Shown piece after piece: positions 54,031 to 62,608 of a DNA stretch of 64,000 nucleotides. The DNA lies in assembly GCF_963665445.1 (NCBI RefSeq), contig NZ_OY762276.1:4954601-5018600 (forward strand), given 5' to 3'. Position 1 is the first letter of the stretch; every line of letters starts with the position of its first letter. The position numbers and the translations under genes are program-made. The notes under the pieces are model-generated. The model was not told the origin of the DNA, ran no database searches, and saw nothing but the letters and a program-made list of their open reading frames with translations. The stretch comes from an uncultured Desulfobulbus sp. (GTDB lineage Bacteria > Desulfobacterota > Desulfobulbia > Desulfobulbales > Desulfobulbaceae).

Positions 54031-54726
54031 ATGTTCTTAAATGATTTGAGTGCCCAGGTCATGGGCCTTTTTGAGGAGCTGGATGCCCGCACGGCCCAGT
54101 TCCGTACGGTTTCCGGCCTGCAATGCCCCACCGGCTGCGGTGCGTGCTGCCTCTCCCATAAGGTGGAGGCCACGGTGCTGGAGTTTTTGCCCCTGGCCAT
54201 GAGCCTCTTGGGCAGCGATGCTGGTGATCAACTGCTCGATAGGCTCTCCCAGCCGGGGCTTGCAAGCCACTGCGTGCTCTACGATTCCGAGGGCCAGGAG
54301 GGGCATTGCAGTGCCTACGCCCACCGGGGTGTGGTCTGCCGTCTCTTTGGTTTCGCCGGCATTCTCGATCGCCATCGCATGCCGCAACTGGCTGCCTGCA
54401 AGGTGATGCGGGCCGCGGATCCCCCCATGGTCGCCCGGGCCGAGGAGTTGATTGCCCTTGAGCCGACGCTGTTGCCATTGTTCACCGAGGCCGGGGTCCG
54501 CCTCAGTGCCATGGATCCTGGATTGGGCGCAAAACGGTTGCCGATCAATGAGGCGCTGCGTGAAGCACTGGCCAAGGTCGAGGTGATGCGTCTCTACACC
54601 GGTACGGTCAATATGGTGGTTGAGGAACCCGTTCGCGATGCACTTCTATTTGAAGATGGTCTCGAGGCCCATGGCCCGTTTCCTGGCGAATTTGGGAATG
54701 AGACCGGGGCGGGAGGCGTGCAGTAA
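54031..54726 (+). CDS. YkgJ-family cysteine-cluster protein
   Basis: This 231-residue protein has an N-terminal CPTGCGACC motif (Cys32, Cys36, Cys39, Cys40) and downstream CVLY, GHCSAY and VCRLFGF cysteine sites, as in the YkgJ (zinc/iron-chelating) family. Its biochemical role is unknown; the cysteines suggest a metal or Fe-S site. It is probably co-transcribed with copA, 22 bp upstream, which hints at a role in metal handling. Its last 81 bp overlap, on the opposite strand, the end of the next gene, which is an unusually long convergent coding overlap. Confidence 0.8.
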   Translation: MFLNDLSAQVMGLFEELDARTAQFRTVSGLQCPTGCGACCLSHKVEATVLEFLPLAMSLLGSDAGDQLLDRLSQPGLASHCVLYDSEGQEGHCSAYAHRGVVCRLFGFAGILDRHRMPQLAACKVMRAADPPMVARAEELIALEPTLLPLFTEAGVRLSAMDPGLGAKRLPINEALREALAKVEVMRLYTGTVNMVVEEPVRDALLFEDGLEAHGPFPGEFGNETGAGGVQ

Positions 54727-56370
54727 ACGGTAGGACAGGCCAAGCAGATGCACCACCAGCAGGTGGTCGATCAGTCGATAGCTCCGTTGGCGGCGAAGGA
54801 GCAATGCAAGGAGCCACCCCAGATATCGTCTGCGCAGGCGAAATGTCTTGAAACTGAGTTTCACCTTGTAGCGGCTGCGGGAGCCAGGGGGGTAAAGTTG
54901 TTTGTAGTGTTTTTTTGCCTGTTTGAGACGGGTCTTGAGCTCTTCGGAGTAGGGGAGGAAATAGTACTCCCGGGCCAGGGCCAGCAGGGTAAAGGTTGCG
55001 TGCATGTAGTCGATGTCGTCCACCGGGAGACCCGCCTGCTCAGCCAGCAGCCGCATCCGCTCGATTTTTTTCAGGCCGTCCCGGGCCTGCTCGAGGCAGG
55101 CTTCGGGATCGCTGACAAAGTGGCGCATCAGCTTGCGCATCGAGTGATTGATGAAGATCGTGTTCCAATAGACCGCGAGCAGCGGTGGAATGCGTACCCG
55201 GCGGAAAAAGAGCTGTTCCCGGGCATACTCGGGAACGTAGAGCAGCTTTTTCACCGCAGCTTCCGAAAGCTGCAAAAGTTCCCACATTGCCTCGCTCTGC
55301 CCAATGCCCCGCATGGTGCAGAACTGCTCGACCGCTGCGTTGGCACTGCTCCCCTGGGCGAAAATCCGTAGGCTGACAAAGGCGTTGATTTCCGTCCACA
55401 GGGCCTGATCATCGTCAAGAAAGGCAAGACGTCTGAAAGGGACCCAGCCGCCGGTTTGGCACCAGACCGACATTCCCACCACATTTTCCGCTTGGCGCAA
55501 CTCCTGCGCATAGGCCTCGTAATCACCGCCGATAAAGGAGGGGTATTCCCCGCACCCCTCGTACTCCCGCCGCGCCTGCAACTCGATCATCTTCTGCACC
55601 CTGGTGGTGAAAAAATGAGTGTTGAGCGGCAGGTAACGGAAAAAATCCGATTCCCCATACTTCATCGAGAGGATGAAGGCGGTGCTGTCGATTCCCTCAA
55701 GGCTCCGCTCGAGGGTATGAGCGTGCCAGATGCAATCGCCCACCGGATACGCACCTACGGTCCAGGTGCGGAGGATGAGATGGCGCTTTTCCCGTTCAAA
55801 AAGGGGGAGGAGCGTTTCCAGCATGCGGTTGAGTTGCTCGGGCGTGCGGATGGAGAGCTCGCTGCGGAACTCGTCCTTGACATCCCGGCCGTCGCTCTCG
55901 CCGATTCGGAGAATGACCCCGGATATCTCGGGAAAGTCCTGGAGCAGATCGCCAAGCAGTACCACGAGAAAGGCGTTGATCCGCCGCTCGTCGCCGTAGA
56001 GTTTGCGTTTGAGCCGCGGAGTGAGCGTCAGCACATCCATGGTGAGGTATATGGAAAGACCCTGGGCTTTGAGCAGGGCGAAGAGACGGCGGAATTCCTC
56101 GCGGTAGATCGCGATCCGTCCGCGAATTTCCTGCTCATACCAGGGGTGATCCGCAAGATGCGCCACATCATCCAGGCTGACCGCGTTGTAGCCGATCTCT
56201 TGGACCCGGTTTGCAAAAATCTGCAGATCCCGAGCGATCTGATCAAAACGTTGCCGCCTTTCGGAATTGGTCAAGGGAAGTTGGCTAAAGGGTATTTTTG
56301 ACCAGTTGAGGCGCCCCTTGGGCGGCGTACGGAAAAAAGGGCCAATGGCATCGATAAGCAGGATATTCAT
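54646..56370 (-). CDS. TIM-barrel (glycoside-hydrolase-like) protein of unknown function
   Basis: This 574-residue protein is not assigned to a named family. Residues about 1-330 look like a beta/alpha barrel of the glycosyl-hydrolase type: strands such as ISGVILRIGESDG, HLILRTWTVGAYPVGD and STAFILSMKYGES end in acidic or polar residues that could form an active site. The C-terminal third is helical and basic, ending in a hydrophobic-basic stretch (RRYLGWLLALLLRRQRSY, then HLLVVHLLGLSYRLL) that may associate with membrane. There is no signal peptide. It overlaps the 3' end of the YkgJ gene by 81 bp. Confidence 0.6.
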   Translation of the reverse strand: MNILLIDAIGPFFRTPPKGRLNWSKIPFSQLPLTNSERRQRFDQIARDLQIFANRVQEIGYNAVSLDDVAHLADHPWYEQEIRGRIAIYREEFRRLFALLKAQGLSIYLTMDVLTLTPRLKRKLYGDERRINAFLVVLLGDLLQDFPEISGVILRIGESDGRDVKDEFRSELSIRTPEQLNRMLETLLPLFEREKRHLILRTWTVGAYPVGDCIWHAHTLERSLEGIDSTAFILSMKYGESDFFRYLPLNTHFFTTRVQKMIELQARREYEGCGEYPSFIGGDYEAYAQELRQAENVVGMSVWCQTGGWVPFRRLAFLDDDQALWTEINAFVSLRIFAQGSSANAAVEQFCTMRGIGQSEAMWELLQLSEAAVKKLLYVPEYAREQLFFRRVRIPPLLAVYWNTIFINHSMRKLMRHFVSDPEACLEQARDGLKKIERMRLLAEQAGLPVDDIDYMHATFTLLALAREYYFLPYSEELKTRLKQAKKHYKQLYPPGSRSRYKVKLSFKTFRLRRRYLGWLLALLLRRQRSYRLIDHLLVVHLLGLSYRLLHASRPGLIPKFARKRAMGLETIFK

Positions 56371-56572
56371 AGGTAGCCCGTGGAAACGAGAGAGGTGTTT
56401 TTATAGGTTTTTGAAAAAACAATTAATTTTTTAAGTGTGGAACTGAGATTAATATGATAATTTTTCTCAAATGCATTCAATTTTTACTTGCAGTACGGAG
56501 GCTGCCGCTGTAGAAGGCACCTTCCGCACCCGACGTACCGCGCTCCGCTAATTTTAAACAAGCAGTCCTGTC

Positions 56573-57424
56573 ATGAACAACCTTTTTGCCCGAATCACCT
56601 ACATTTTTGATCCACTACAAACAATCTACGAACATGAGAAAGTGCACCGCAAGATTTCCGTGCTGCTGGTCTTTCTCTTTCTTGCCAGTCTGACGGTCAT
56701 CGAACTCAAGCGTCAGGGACTGCTCCCCACGGAGTTGGCCACGCTTGTTCCAGGAAACCATTTTTATGCGGTCCATGCGGCCTTCACCGTCATCCTTGTG
56801 CTGGAGATCATCAGTCTGATCTTTGTCCTGCCCTGTTCCTTTTCCCGTTCGCTGGGCAAGCAGTTCGAGATCCTGTCGCTGATCCTTATTCGAAATGCGT
56901 TCAAGGAACTGTCCTACTTTCCCGAACCGCTTGGCTATGCAGGCAATATCGATAAGATTCTTCACATTTTAGCCAGTGGTTTTGGCGCGCTGCTGATCTT
57001 TGCCCTGCTTGGCGTGTACTACAAGGTGCAGCGGCGCAGCGAAGACGAAACCCGCCACATGGATCTGTACAGTTTCGTGGCTTCGAAAAAGGCTATCTCG
57101 CTGGCCCTGCTGGTGTCCTTTGTCAGCTTGGGCAGCTATTCGATTTACGAGAGCCTCAATGGGGTAGAACATTCTGATTTTATTCATAGTTTCTATACCC
57201 AGCTGATCCTCACCGATATTCTCATTGTCCTGGTTTCGCAGTGCTTTCATCCTTCTGCCAAGATGATGTTCCGCAACTCGGGCTATGCGCTCTCCACCCT
57301 GATGATTCGAATCGCCCTGGTGGCTCCGGTCTATTACAATGTGCTTCTGGGGGCGGCGGCGATGATCTTCGCCATTCTCCTCTCCCTGGTGAGCCAGCAT
57401 CTGTTTCAGGAGCGAAAGATGTAA
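56573..57424 (+). CDS. Multi-pass membrane protein of unknown function
   Basis: This 283-residue protein has six to seven transmembrane helices (for example ISVLLVFLFLASLTVIEL, AVHAAFTVILVLEIISLIFV and ISLALLVSFVSLGSYSIY) and no recognised domain. The N-terminal RITYIFDPLQTIYEHEKVHRK is amphipathic and basic. A polar segment after the fourth helix (QRRSEDETRHMDLY) is probably cytoplasmic. It stands alone, with a 202-bp gap before it that holds no gene, and a perfect 9-bp stem-loop after it. A transport or signalling role is possible but not shown. Confidence 0.65.
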   Translation: MNNLFARITYIFDPLQTIYEHEKVHRKISVLLVFLFLASLTVIELKRQGLLPTELATLVPGNHFYAVHAAFTVILVLEIISLIFVLPCSFSRSLGKQFEILSLILIRNAFKELSYFPEPLGYAGNIDKILHILASGFGALLIFALLGVYYKVQRRSEDETRHMDLYSFVASKKAISLALLVSFVSLGSYSIYESLNGVEHSDFIHSFYTQLILTDILIVLVSQCFHPSAKMMFRNSGYALSTLMIRIALVAPVYYNVLLGAAAMIFAILLSLVSQHLFQERKM

Positions 57425-57441
57425 GCACCACGACAAACATT

Positions 57442-57474
57442 CCCTCGAGATTTTCAGAGCTCTAGTCTCGAGGG
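57442..57474 (+). terminator. Stem-loop after the membrane protein gene
   Basis: CCCTCGAGA (57442-57450) pairs perfectly with TCTCGAGGG (57466-57474) around a 15-nt loop. The following sequence is only moderately T-rich, so termination may be partial. Confidence 0.6.
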
Positions 57475-57582
57475 CTCCTTTGCGGTACATTTGATGAAGA
57501 ATGGATCAGTTCGAACCAAAGAAACGATCCGTCCTGAAAAGACTGTGGGCTCCTCGAAGGCAAACAAGAGCGAGGAACTCTG

Positions 57583-58770
57583 ATGGAGAACGGATCAGCC
57601 GTGGAGAGCGAGCGCAGGAACATAAATGCCAAGGGGTTGTGGTGGAAACGGTTCTTGTATTCCTTGACCGGAGCGAACCTCGATTATGAAGTCGGCCCGA
57701 ATTGGTTTGCCTCGGTGATGGGCACCGGTATTATCGCAAACGCCTCGGCCTCATTGCCGTTTTTTTCGACTCAACTCAGGGCGTTTGCTTTTGTTGTCTG
57801 GGCTCTCGCCTCGGTCATGCTGATCGGACTCGTGCTTGCAACGAGCTTTTTTTTATTTCGCCAGCAGAATGCCTGGGCCAGGCATTTTCGCGATCCGATG
57901 ATGGCGCAATTCTATGGAGCCCCTCCAATGGCAGCGCTCACCGTCGCCGGTGGCGCCGTTTTGGTTGGCCATAGTGGAATCGGCCAGGATCTTGCCCTCG
58001 ATATTTCCTGGATCCTCTGGAGTATTGGCACTCTCGCAGGCTTTTGTTCAGCGGTCGTCATTCCTTATCGTCTGTTCACCGTGTTCAAGGTCCGGCCAGA
58101 CTCCGCTTTCGGCGGATGGCTCATGCCGGTCGTCCCTCCCATGGTCTCCGCGACCATCGGTGCCATGCTCGTTCCCCACGCTCCCGTGGGCGTGCCGCGG
58201 CAGACGCTTTTCTATCTTTGTTTCTCCCAATTCGGTCTGAGTTTTCTCGCGGCAATGATCATTATTGCGATGATTTGGAGTCGATTGGCCCATCACGGCA
58301 CTTCGGGCACCTCCCGCGTTCCGACCTTGTGGATCGTGCTCGGGCCTTTGGGGCAATCGATGACCGCGGTCGGAATACTCGGCACGGTCGCAAAGGATGC
58401 TGTTCCGGCCCCTATGGCTGCCGGTTTTGAATTGTTTGCCGTTTTCTACAGCGTGCCTATTTTTGGGTTCGTGATCCTCTGGACCTGTCTTGCCATTCTT
58501 CTGACCCTCCGAGCCCGGAGGAGAAACATGAAGTTTGCCCTTACCTATTGGGCCTTTACCTTCCCGGTCGGCACCTGCGTTACCGGCACCGCACAACTGG
58601 CCCATCACACTGGCCTGCCGCTGTTTGCCTGGGCCAGTGTCGTATTTTATGGAGGGCTGATCCTAGCCTGGGGGGTGGCTGCCTTTGGTACGACCAAGGG
58701 CATGATAACGGGGCATCTCTTCCGGCCGCCCTCCGCACCGGCAGGCCCCATTATCTCGCTCAAGGATTGA
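57583..58770 (+). CDS. TDT-family transporter (TehA/SLAC1-like, sulphite or tellurite export)
   Basis: This 395-residue membrane protein has about ten transmembrane helices and the TDT family's first-helix motif GPNWFASVMGTGIIAN. Members export sulphite (SSU1), C4-dicarboxylates or tellurite (TehA), or act as anion channels (SLAC1). In a sulphur-metabolising organism, sulphite export is plausible but not shown. GAGGA lies 6 nt before the ATG. No regulator is adjacent; a long convergent stem-loop follows before fprA. Confidence 0.83.
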   Translation: MENGSAVESERRNINAKGLWWKRFLYSLTGANLDYEVGPNWFASVMGTGIIANASASLPFFSTQLRAFAFVVWALASVMLIGLVLATSFFLFRQQNAWARHFRDPMMAQFYGAPPMAALTVAGGAVLVGHSGIGQDLALDISWILWSIGTLAGFCSAVVIPYRLFTVFKVRPDSAFGGWLMPVVPPMVSATIGAMLVPHAPVGVPRQTLFYLCFSQFGLSFLAAMIIIAMIWSRLAHHGTSGTSRVPTLWIVLGPLGQSMTAVGILGTVAKDAVPAPMAAGFELFAVFYSVPIFGFVILWTCLAILLTLRARRRNMKFALTYWAFTFPVGTCVTGTAQLAHHTGLPLFAWASVVFYGGLILAWGVAAFGTTKGMITGHLFRPPSAPAGPIISLKD

Positions 58771-58944
58771 GTCCTTTGAAGGGGCTGAAGCGGCAAAAAA
58801 TCGTATCAACCCACTTGCGCCGTGGATTTTTCATGCAGGGCGCAACTCGGAGTTGTCAGGCTCGTCCGGGGCGCGGGGGATTTGTTTCTTTGGGAAAAGA
58901 ACAACAGATACGGTATACGAGATCCGTACAGTTCGGTGAAGGAG

Positions 58945-58974
58945 GATGAGGCAAGAGGACTCTCTTGCCTCATC
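58945..58974. terminator. Convergent stem-loop between the TDT gene and fprA
   Basis: A perfect 13-bp stem with a 4-nt loop (58945-58957 with 58962-58974) lies between two convergent genes. No T tract follows on either side, so it may block readthrough or protect 3' ends in both directions. Confidence 0.6.
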
Positions 58975-59005
58975 TCGTTGGGGCTGTCTTGAGCTGACTG
59001 ATGGC

Positions 59006-60232
59006 TTACTTGGTGAACTCGATCAGGGTATCGCAATAGGCCTCAACCGCCTTTTGGATAGCGGCCTTGTCCTCATCCGTGGGCGCGCCCTGCCATTCGT
59101 AGGATCCGAGTTTATCCCAGCCGGACTTTTCTGTCTTGGCTTCAAAATCCTTCTGTGCCCCGCCAGACCAACCAAATGAGCCGAAGCGGAACACCTTTTT
59201 GTTGGTGACCTTTTTCACCTGCAACTCTTCGATGACATGCGCCATTGGGGGGAACATCTTGTATTCGTAGGTGGGCATGCCGAAGATCAGGCCGGCCGAT
59301 TTCCAGGCCGAGGCCAGGATGTAGCCGATCTCGTCGCCGGGCACCTGAAAGACATGCACCGGAATTTCACGTTTGCGCAGGGTCTCGATCACGATATTGA
59401 GCACCTGCTTGGTGTTGCCGTACATGGAGCTCCAGACCACGGTCACCTCGCGTTCCGCGGGTCCCTTGGCATACTCGGCATAACGCTTGTAGTGCTCGAT
59501 GATGACTGCGGGGTTGTTGCGCCAGATGATACCGTGCGAGGGGCAGATCACCTTCACATCCAGTCCGCCGAGTTTTTCCAGACCCTTGAGGACAAAGGTC
59601 GAGAAGGTGGCCACGATGTTGGCGTAGTAGCGCAGGGCCTCTTCCTCGAAGAACTGGTGCTTTTCCGAGGAGATCTGGTCGTCAAAGATGGCGTTTTCGT
59701 CGATGCTGCCGTAGGAGCCGAAGGCGTCGCAGGAAAAGAGGATGCCGCGCTTGCGCTCGTAGGTCATCATGGTTTCCGGCCAATGGATGTTGGGGGTGTC
59801 GAAGAACTGCAGTTCGTAGTCACCCACCTCCAAGATCATGCCATCGGTGATGGCAATGGCACGCTCGGCCGGGACCTCGGCAAAGGCGTTCAGCAGCGGA
59901 ACCGCCTTCTTGGAGCAGTAGATCACCGCCTTGCTGTTTTTCTTGCAGAATTCGCGCAACCAGCCCGAGTGATCCGGTTCCATGTGATTGACGACGAGGA
60001 TGTCGATATCCTCGATATTCAGGGTCACCCCGCTCATCTGGTTGGTGAACTCCTGGGGAAAGTTGAAGATATCCTGGGTCAGATCGATCAGGATGTTTTT
60101 CTCCGATTTGATCAGATAGCCGTTAATGGAAATACCGTGGGGAATCGGCCAGATACCCTCAAAAAGATAGTTTTTGTCTTCGATGTTGGCGGAAAGACGA
60201 TAGATGTCGTCTATTACCTGTTGAATGTGCAT
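59006..60232 (-). CDS. fprA: Flavodiiron protein (rubredoxin:oxygen oxidoreductase type)
   Basis: This 408-residue protein reduces O2 (and in some families NO) with electrons from rubredoxin. The N-terminal metallo-beta-lactamase domain has the diiron ligands HMEPDH (His83, Glu85, Asp87, His88), a His in NIHWPE, an Asp in SCDAFG and a His in CPSHGI. The C-terminal flavodoxin domain (from about residue 260) has the FMN loop VVWSSMYGNTKQ. The ATG at 60232, with GGAG about 9 nt upstream, is preferred over a TTG five codons earlier. It supports O2 tolerance together with the hemerythrin chemoreceptor. A rubredoxin gene is not in the window. Confidence 0.94.
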   Translation of the reverse strand: MHIQQVIDDIYRLSANIEDKNYLFEGIWPIPHGISINGYLIKSEKNILIDLTQDIFNFPQEFTNQMSGVTLNIEDIDILVVNHMEPDHSGWLREFCKKNSKAVIYCSKKAVPLLNAFAEVPAERAIAITDGMILEVGDYELQFFDTPNIHWPETMMTYERKRGILFSCDAFGSYGSIDENAIFDDQISSEKHQFFEEEALRYYANIVATFSTFVLKGLEKLGGLDVKVICPSHGIIWRNNPAVIIEHYKRYAEYAKGPAEREVTVVWSSMYGNTKQVLNIVIETLRKREIPVHVFQVPGDEIGYILASAWKSAGLIFGMPTYEYKMFPPMAHVIEELQVKKVTNKKVFRFGSFGWSGGAQKDFEAKTEKSGWDKLGSYEWQGAPTDEDKAAIQKAVEAYCDTLIEFTK

Positions 60233-60423
60233 GGGTTGCTGCTCCAAAACAAAAATTAAACCATGAAAGAATTGGAAAAATTCTTACTATTGCCAGAATA
60301 GAGCGTAACATAAGCGCGTTACTGGAAAAATGCCAGACGCAAAATGACCCGAAGATACCTTTTCCAAGGGGCATTTTTTCCAGACGCTGCAGCAGGGACG
60401 CTGGCACTCTCCCTGAGAAAGCC

Positions 60424-60888
60424 TTACCCCAGCAGCGGAAGAGTTCGCGGCTCGTCGCAACGAATACCGATCGCATCTCCGGGGCACCCTTCCAGATCAA
60501 CGCCTTCCAGAAGGTTGAGTCGCGGGCTGGCCTTGCAGTTCACCCCGATCCGCTCCAGTTCATCGATATTGAATCCCACCAGACGTACGCTGCCGATTTC
60601 CATCAGCGGCCTCCGGATCAGCAGCGGGTCGGCAAGCATCGCGTCCAGGGCCTGGTCTTCGTCCATGCTGTGGATGTCCACCTCCCCGGATTTGACCTTG
60701 GGCGCCAAGGTGTTGAACCACTGCGGGACCGGCAGGGCACCGAAAAAGGAACGCAGTTCTTCTCGATCAAAGGGAAATTCAAGCAGATTCTCGGTGATCA
60801 ACCGGTGGCCGCTTGAAATAAGAATGGCTTTTTGGCGCGCGTTGCCGGTGCAATGGGGCTTTTCAAAAAAGCGGATGGTGGCTTTCAT
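60424..60888 (-). CDS. ArsC-like nitrogenase-associated protein
   Basis: This 154-residue thioredoxin-fold protein belongs to the ArsC/Spx superfamily and matches the nitrogenase-associated subgroup (TIGR01616-like): RFFEKPHCTGNARQKAIL near the N-terminus, then FFGALPVPQWFN and DPLLIRRPLMEIG. Only one active-site-like cysteine (Cys13) is present at the ArsC position; the following Thr-Gly and Asn-Ala-Arg are not an arsenate reductase pattern, so arsenate reduction is unlikely. GGAGG lies about 8 nt before the ATG. Its start overlaps the stop of the ABC ATPase gene by 4 bp (ATGA). It ends a four-gene operon. Its function is not known in any organism I can name. Confidence 0.75.
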   Translation of the reverse strand: MKATIRFFEKPHCTGNARQKAILISSGHRLITENLLEFPFDREELRSFFGALPVPQWFNTLAPKVKSGEVDIHSMDEDQALDAMLADPLLIRRPLMEIGSVRLVGFNIDELERIGVNCKASPRLNLLEGVDLEGCPGDAIGIRCDEPRTLPLLG

Positions 60889-61910
60889 GGCGTCGTCCTC
60901 CGTACTTCCTCAAGGTGGATGGGCGCGATCCGCTCTCCGTGACGCAGCTGGTGGCGGATGGCAGCATGGATATCGTCAAGTATTTCCAAATCCGTCAAAA
61001 TAGCCGCCTCTTCCGTGGTTCGTTCGTGCAGCGAGTGCATCGCGCCGTGGCGCATGCACAGTCGACGTGGTGCCAGCAGGGCCAGCAGGGGGTCATGGGT
61101 CGCGGAGAGGACAATTTTTTCCTGGGACAGGAGCAGGGAAAAGGCGGCACGCCGGTCAATGCCGGCATTTTCGATTTCGTCAATCAGCACAATGGGTGAA
61201 CGGCAGACCAGGGCGGTGTCCGCAACCATCAGGGCACGGGTCTGACCGCCGCTGAGGCTGGTCAGCGGGGTGTGGCCGCCAAAGGGTTCCCCGGAGAGCT
61301 CGTTGGCCGCTTCGATGGTGTCCTGGACAAGCGCGTTGCTCATACCCCGGCTTTCCACATGCAGCGCAAGCAGTTCTTCAACCGTTGCATCGAGCACAAA
61401 GGACATGGTCTGGGAGAGTTGGGCAATGAGCTGGTCGCCGCCGGTGGAAAAACGTTTGTCGGCGGCGTTTTGGCCATCCACGAGAATGTGTCGACCACTG
61501 GGCGTGTCACCGGCGGCCAGCCATTCGATATCGGCAAGCAATCGGCTCTTGCCGGAGCCGGTTGGGCCGACAATGGCCAGCAGGTCGCCACGCTTCAGGA
61601 GAATACGGTTGACGGCTTCGGCATTGCCCGACTTGTCCTGCCCGGCAATGATCTCTATCTGATTGAGGCTGTTGCTGCTACCGAGCAGGGCCTGCAGTTC
61701 GCTGATGCGCTCGATGAGGCCGGCAAGAAAGGATTCTGCCGATTGCTGGTGCAGGTCGGCCCACTGCTCCAATTTACTGCCGAGGGTCGCTTTTTCGTCG
61801 GGGTCGAATTCGATCCCAACCTCAAGCAGGGCCGATTCAAGCAGGGGATACTCGACAAGCAGGGTGGCGAGGCTGGTTTGCGCCAATATTTCGGGAGTCA
61901 GGTCGGGCAC
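60885..61910 (-). CDS. ABC-type ATPase with N-terminal DUF1858-like segment, no permease
   Basis: This 341-residue protein starts at GTG with GAGGA 5 nt upstream. Residues about 1-65 (TPEILAQTSLATLLVEYP, with LLEVGIEFD) resemble DUF1858. The ABC ATPase domain follows: Walker A GPTGSGKS (residues 115-122), signature LSGGQ (219-223), Walker B VLIDE (241-245) and the H-loop ATHDP. No transmembrane segment is seen and no permease gene is adjacent. This is more like a soluble ATPase acting on a protein or cofactor than a classical importer subunit. It lies 8 bp after the GTPase gene. Confidence 0.8.
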   Translation of the reverse strand: MPDLTPEILAQTSLATLLVEYPLLESALLEVGIEFDPDEKATLGSKLEQWADLHQQSAESFLAGLIERISELQALLGSSNSLNQIEIIAGQDKSGNAEAVNRILLKRGDLLAIVGPTGSGKSRLLADIEWLAAGDTPSGRHILVDGQNAADKRFSTGGDQLIAQLSQTMSFVLDATVEELLALHVESRGMSNALVQDTIEAANELSGEPFGGHTPLTSLSGGQTRALMVADTALVCRSPIVLIDEIENAGIDRRAAFSLLLSQEKIVLSATHDPLLALLAPRRLCMRHGAMHSLHERTTEEAAILTDLEILDDIHAAIRHQLRHGERIAPIHLEEVRRTTP

Positions 61911-61918
61911 GATTTCCT

Positions 61919-62608
61919 CTAATCGATATTGAGTTTGCGGAATTGGCCGATCTGGTAATCCGTGCCGACCCGTGTTTCGCCCAGGCAGTAGGAGCAGAGC
62001 GCCGCCGGCATGGGAAAGCGCAGCCGCAGGTTGTCCAGCGTCCCGTTCATGGGTGGAGCTTTAAGAAAGATCTGCGCCAGGGCATGGGAACCCTGGCCCG
62101 AACGGCCGTTGACCTGAATGATGCGCGCCCGCGGGGCCACGCTCTGTACCCGGTAGGCAAAGACCTCGCGCTCGGCCTGGGAGACGATGTCGCCTTTGGT
62201 GATCACCACCACATCGGCCAACTTGAGCATGGGGCCGATCTTTTTCGGGGTGTGGAGTCCGCTGACGTTGTCGAGCACGCAGACCGCCAGCGATCCCTTG
62301 ATATGGGGCGAGCAGCGGTTGCACAGCCCGGCGCTTTCGATCACGGTCATGCTCAGCTCCCGCTTGCCCGACCACTCCAGGACCCGGTCGATATTGGACA
62401 CGAAATAGTGGTCCGGGCAGAGCACGCCGGAAAGCCCCTTCTGCACCGGAATGCCGGCCTGATGGTAAATGGCGTCGTCGTCGGTGACCAGGCAGTCGAA
62501 CTTGATCACCCCGGCCTTGACGCCTTCGGCCATAACCGCCTCAAAGGTCTTGAGCAGGACCGAGGTCTTGCCGCTTGAAGGCGGGCCGGCCACGGTGATC
62601 AAACGCAT
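61919..62608 (-). CDS. HypB/UreG-like GTPase with two cysteine motifs
   Basis: This 229-residue protein belongs to the SIMIBI GTPases that supply metal to enzymes. The P-loop GPPSSGKTS is at residues 8-16 and the guanine-specificity motif TKGD at 137-140. Two metal-site-like motifs are present: Cys96-Asn-Arg-Cys99 followed by His102 (ESAGLCNRCSPH), and Cys203-Ser-Tyr-Cys206 near the C-terminus. The position of the first resembles the nickel site in HypB. It overlaps the binding-protein gene by 10 bp and is followed 8 bp later by the ATPase gene. Nickel, iron or a cofactor are all possible clients. Confidence 0.78.
   Translation of the reverse strand: MRLITVAGPPSSGKTSVLLKTFEAVMAEGVKAGVIKFDCLVTDDDAIYHQAGIPVQKGLSGVLCPDHYFVSNIDRVLEWSGKRELSMTVIESAGLCNRCSPHIKGSLAVCVLDNVSGLHTPKKIGPMLKLADVVVITKGDIVSQAEREVFAYRVQSVAPRARIIQVNGRSGQGSHALAQIFLKAPPMNGTLDNLRLRFPMPAALCSYCLGETRVGTDYQIGQFRKLNID

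Noticed and set aside
51048-54200. 1050-codon open frame antisense to copA
   Set aside because: It lies wholly opposite a well-conserved CopA and YkgJ region, is rich in Gly/His/Arg and has no domain. Long antisense frames are expected in GC-rich coding DNA.
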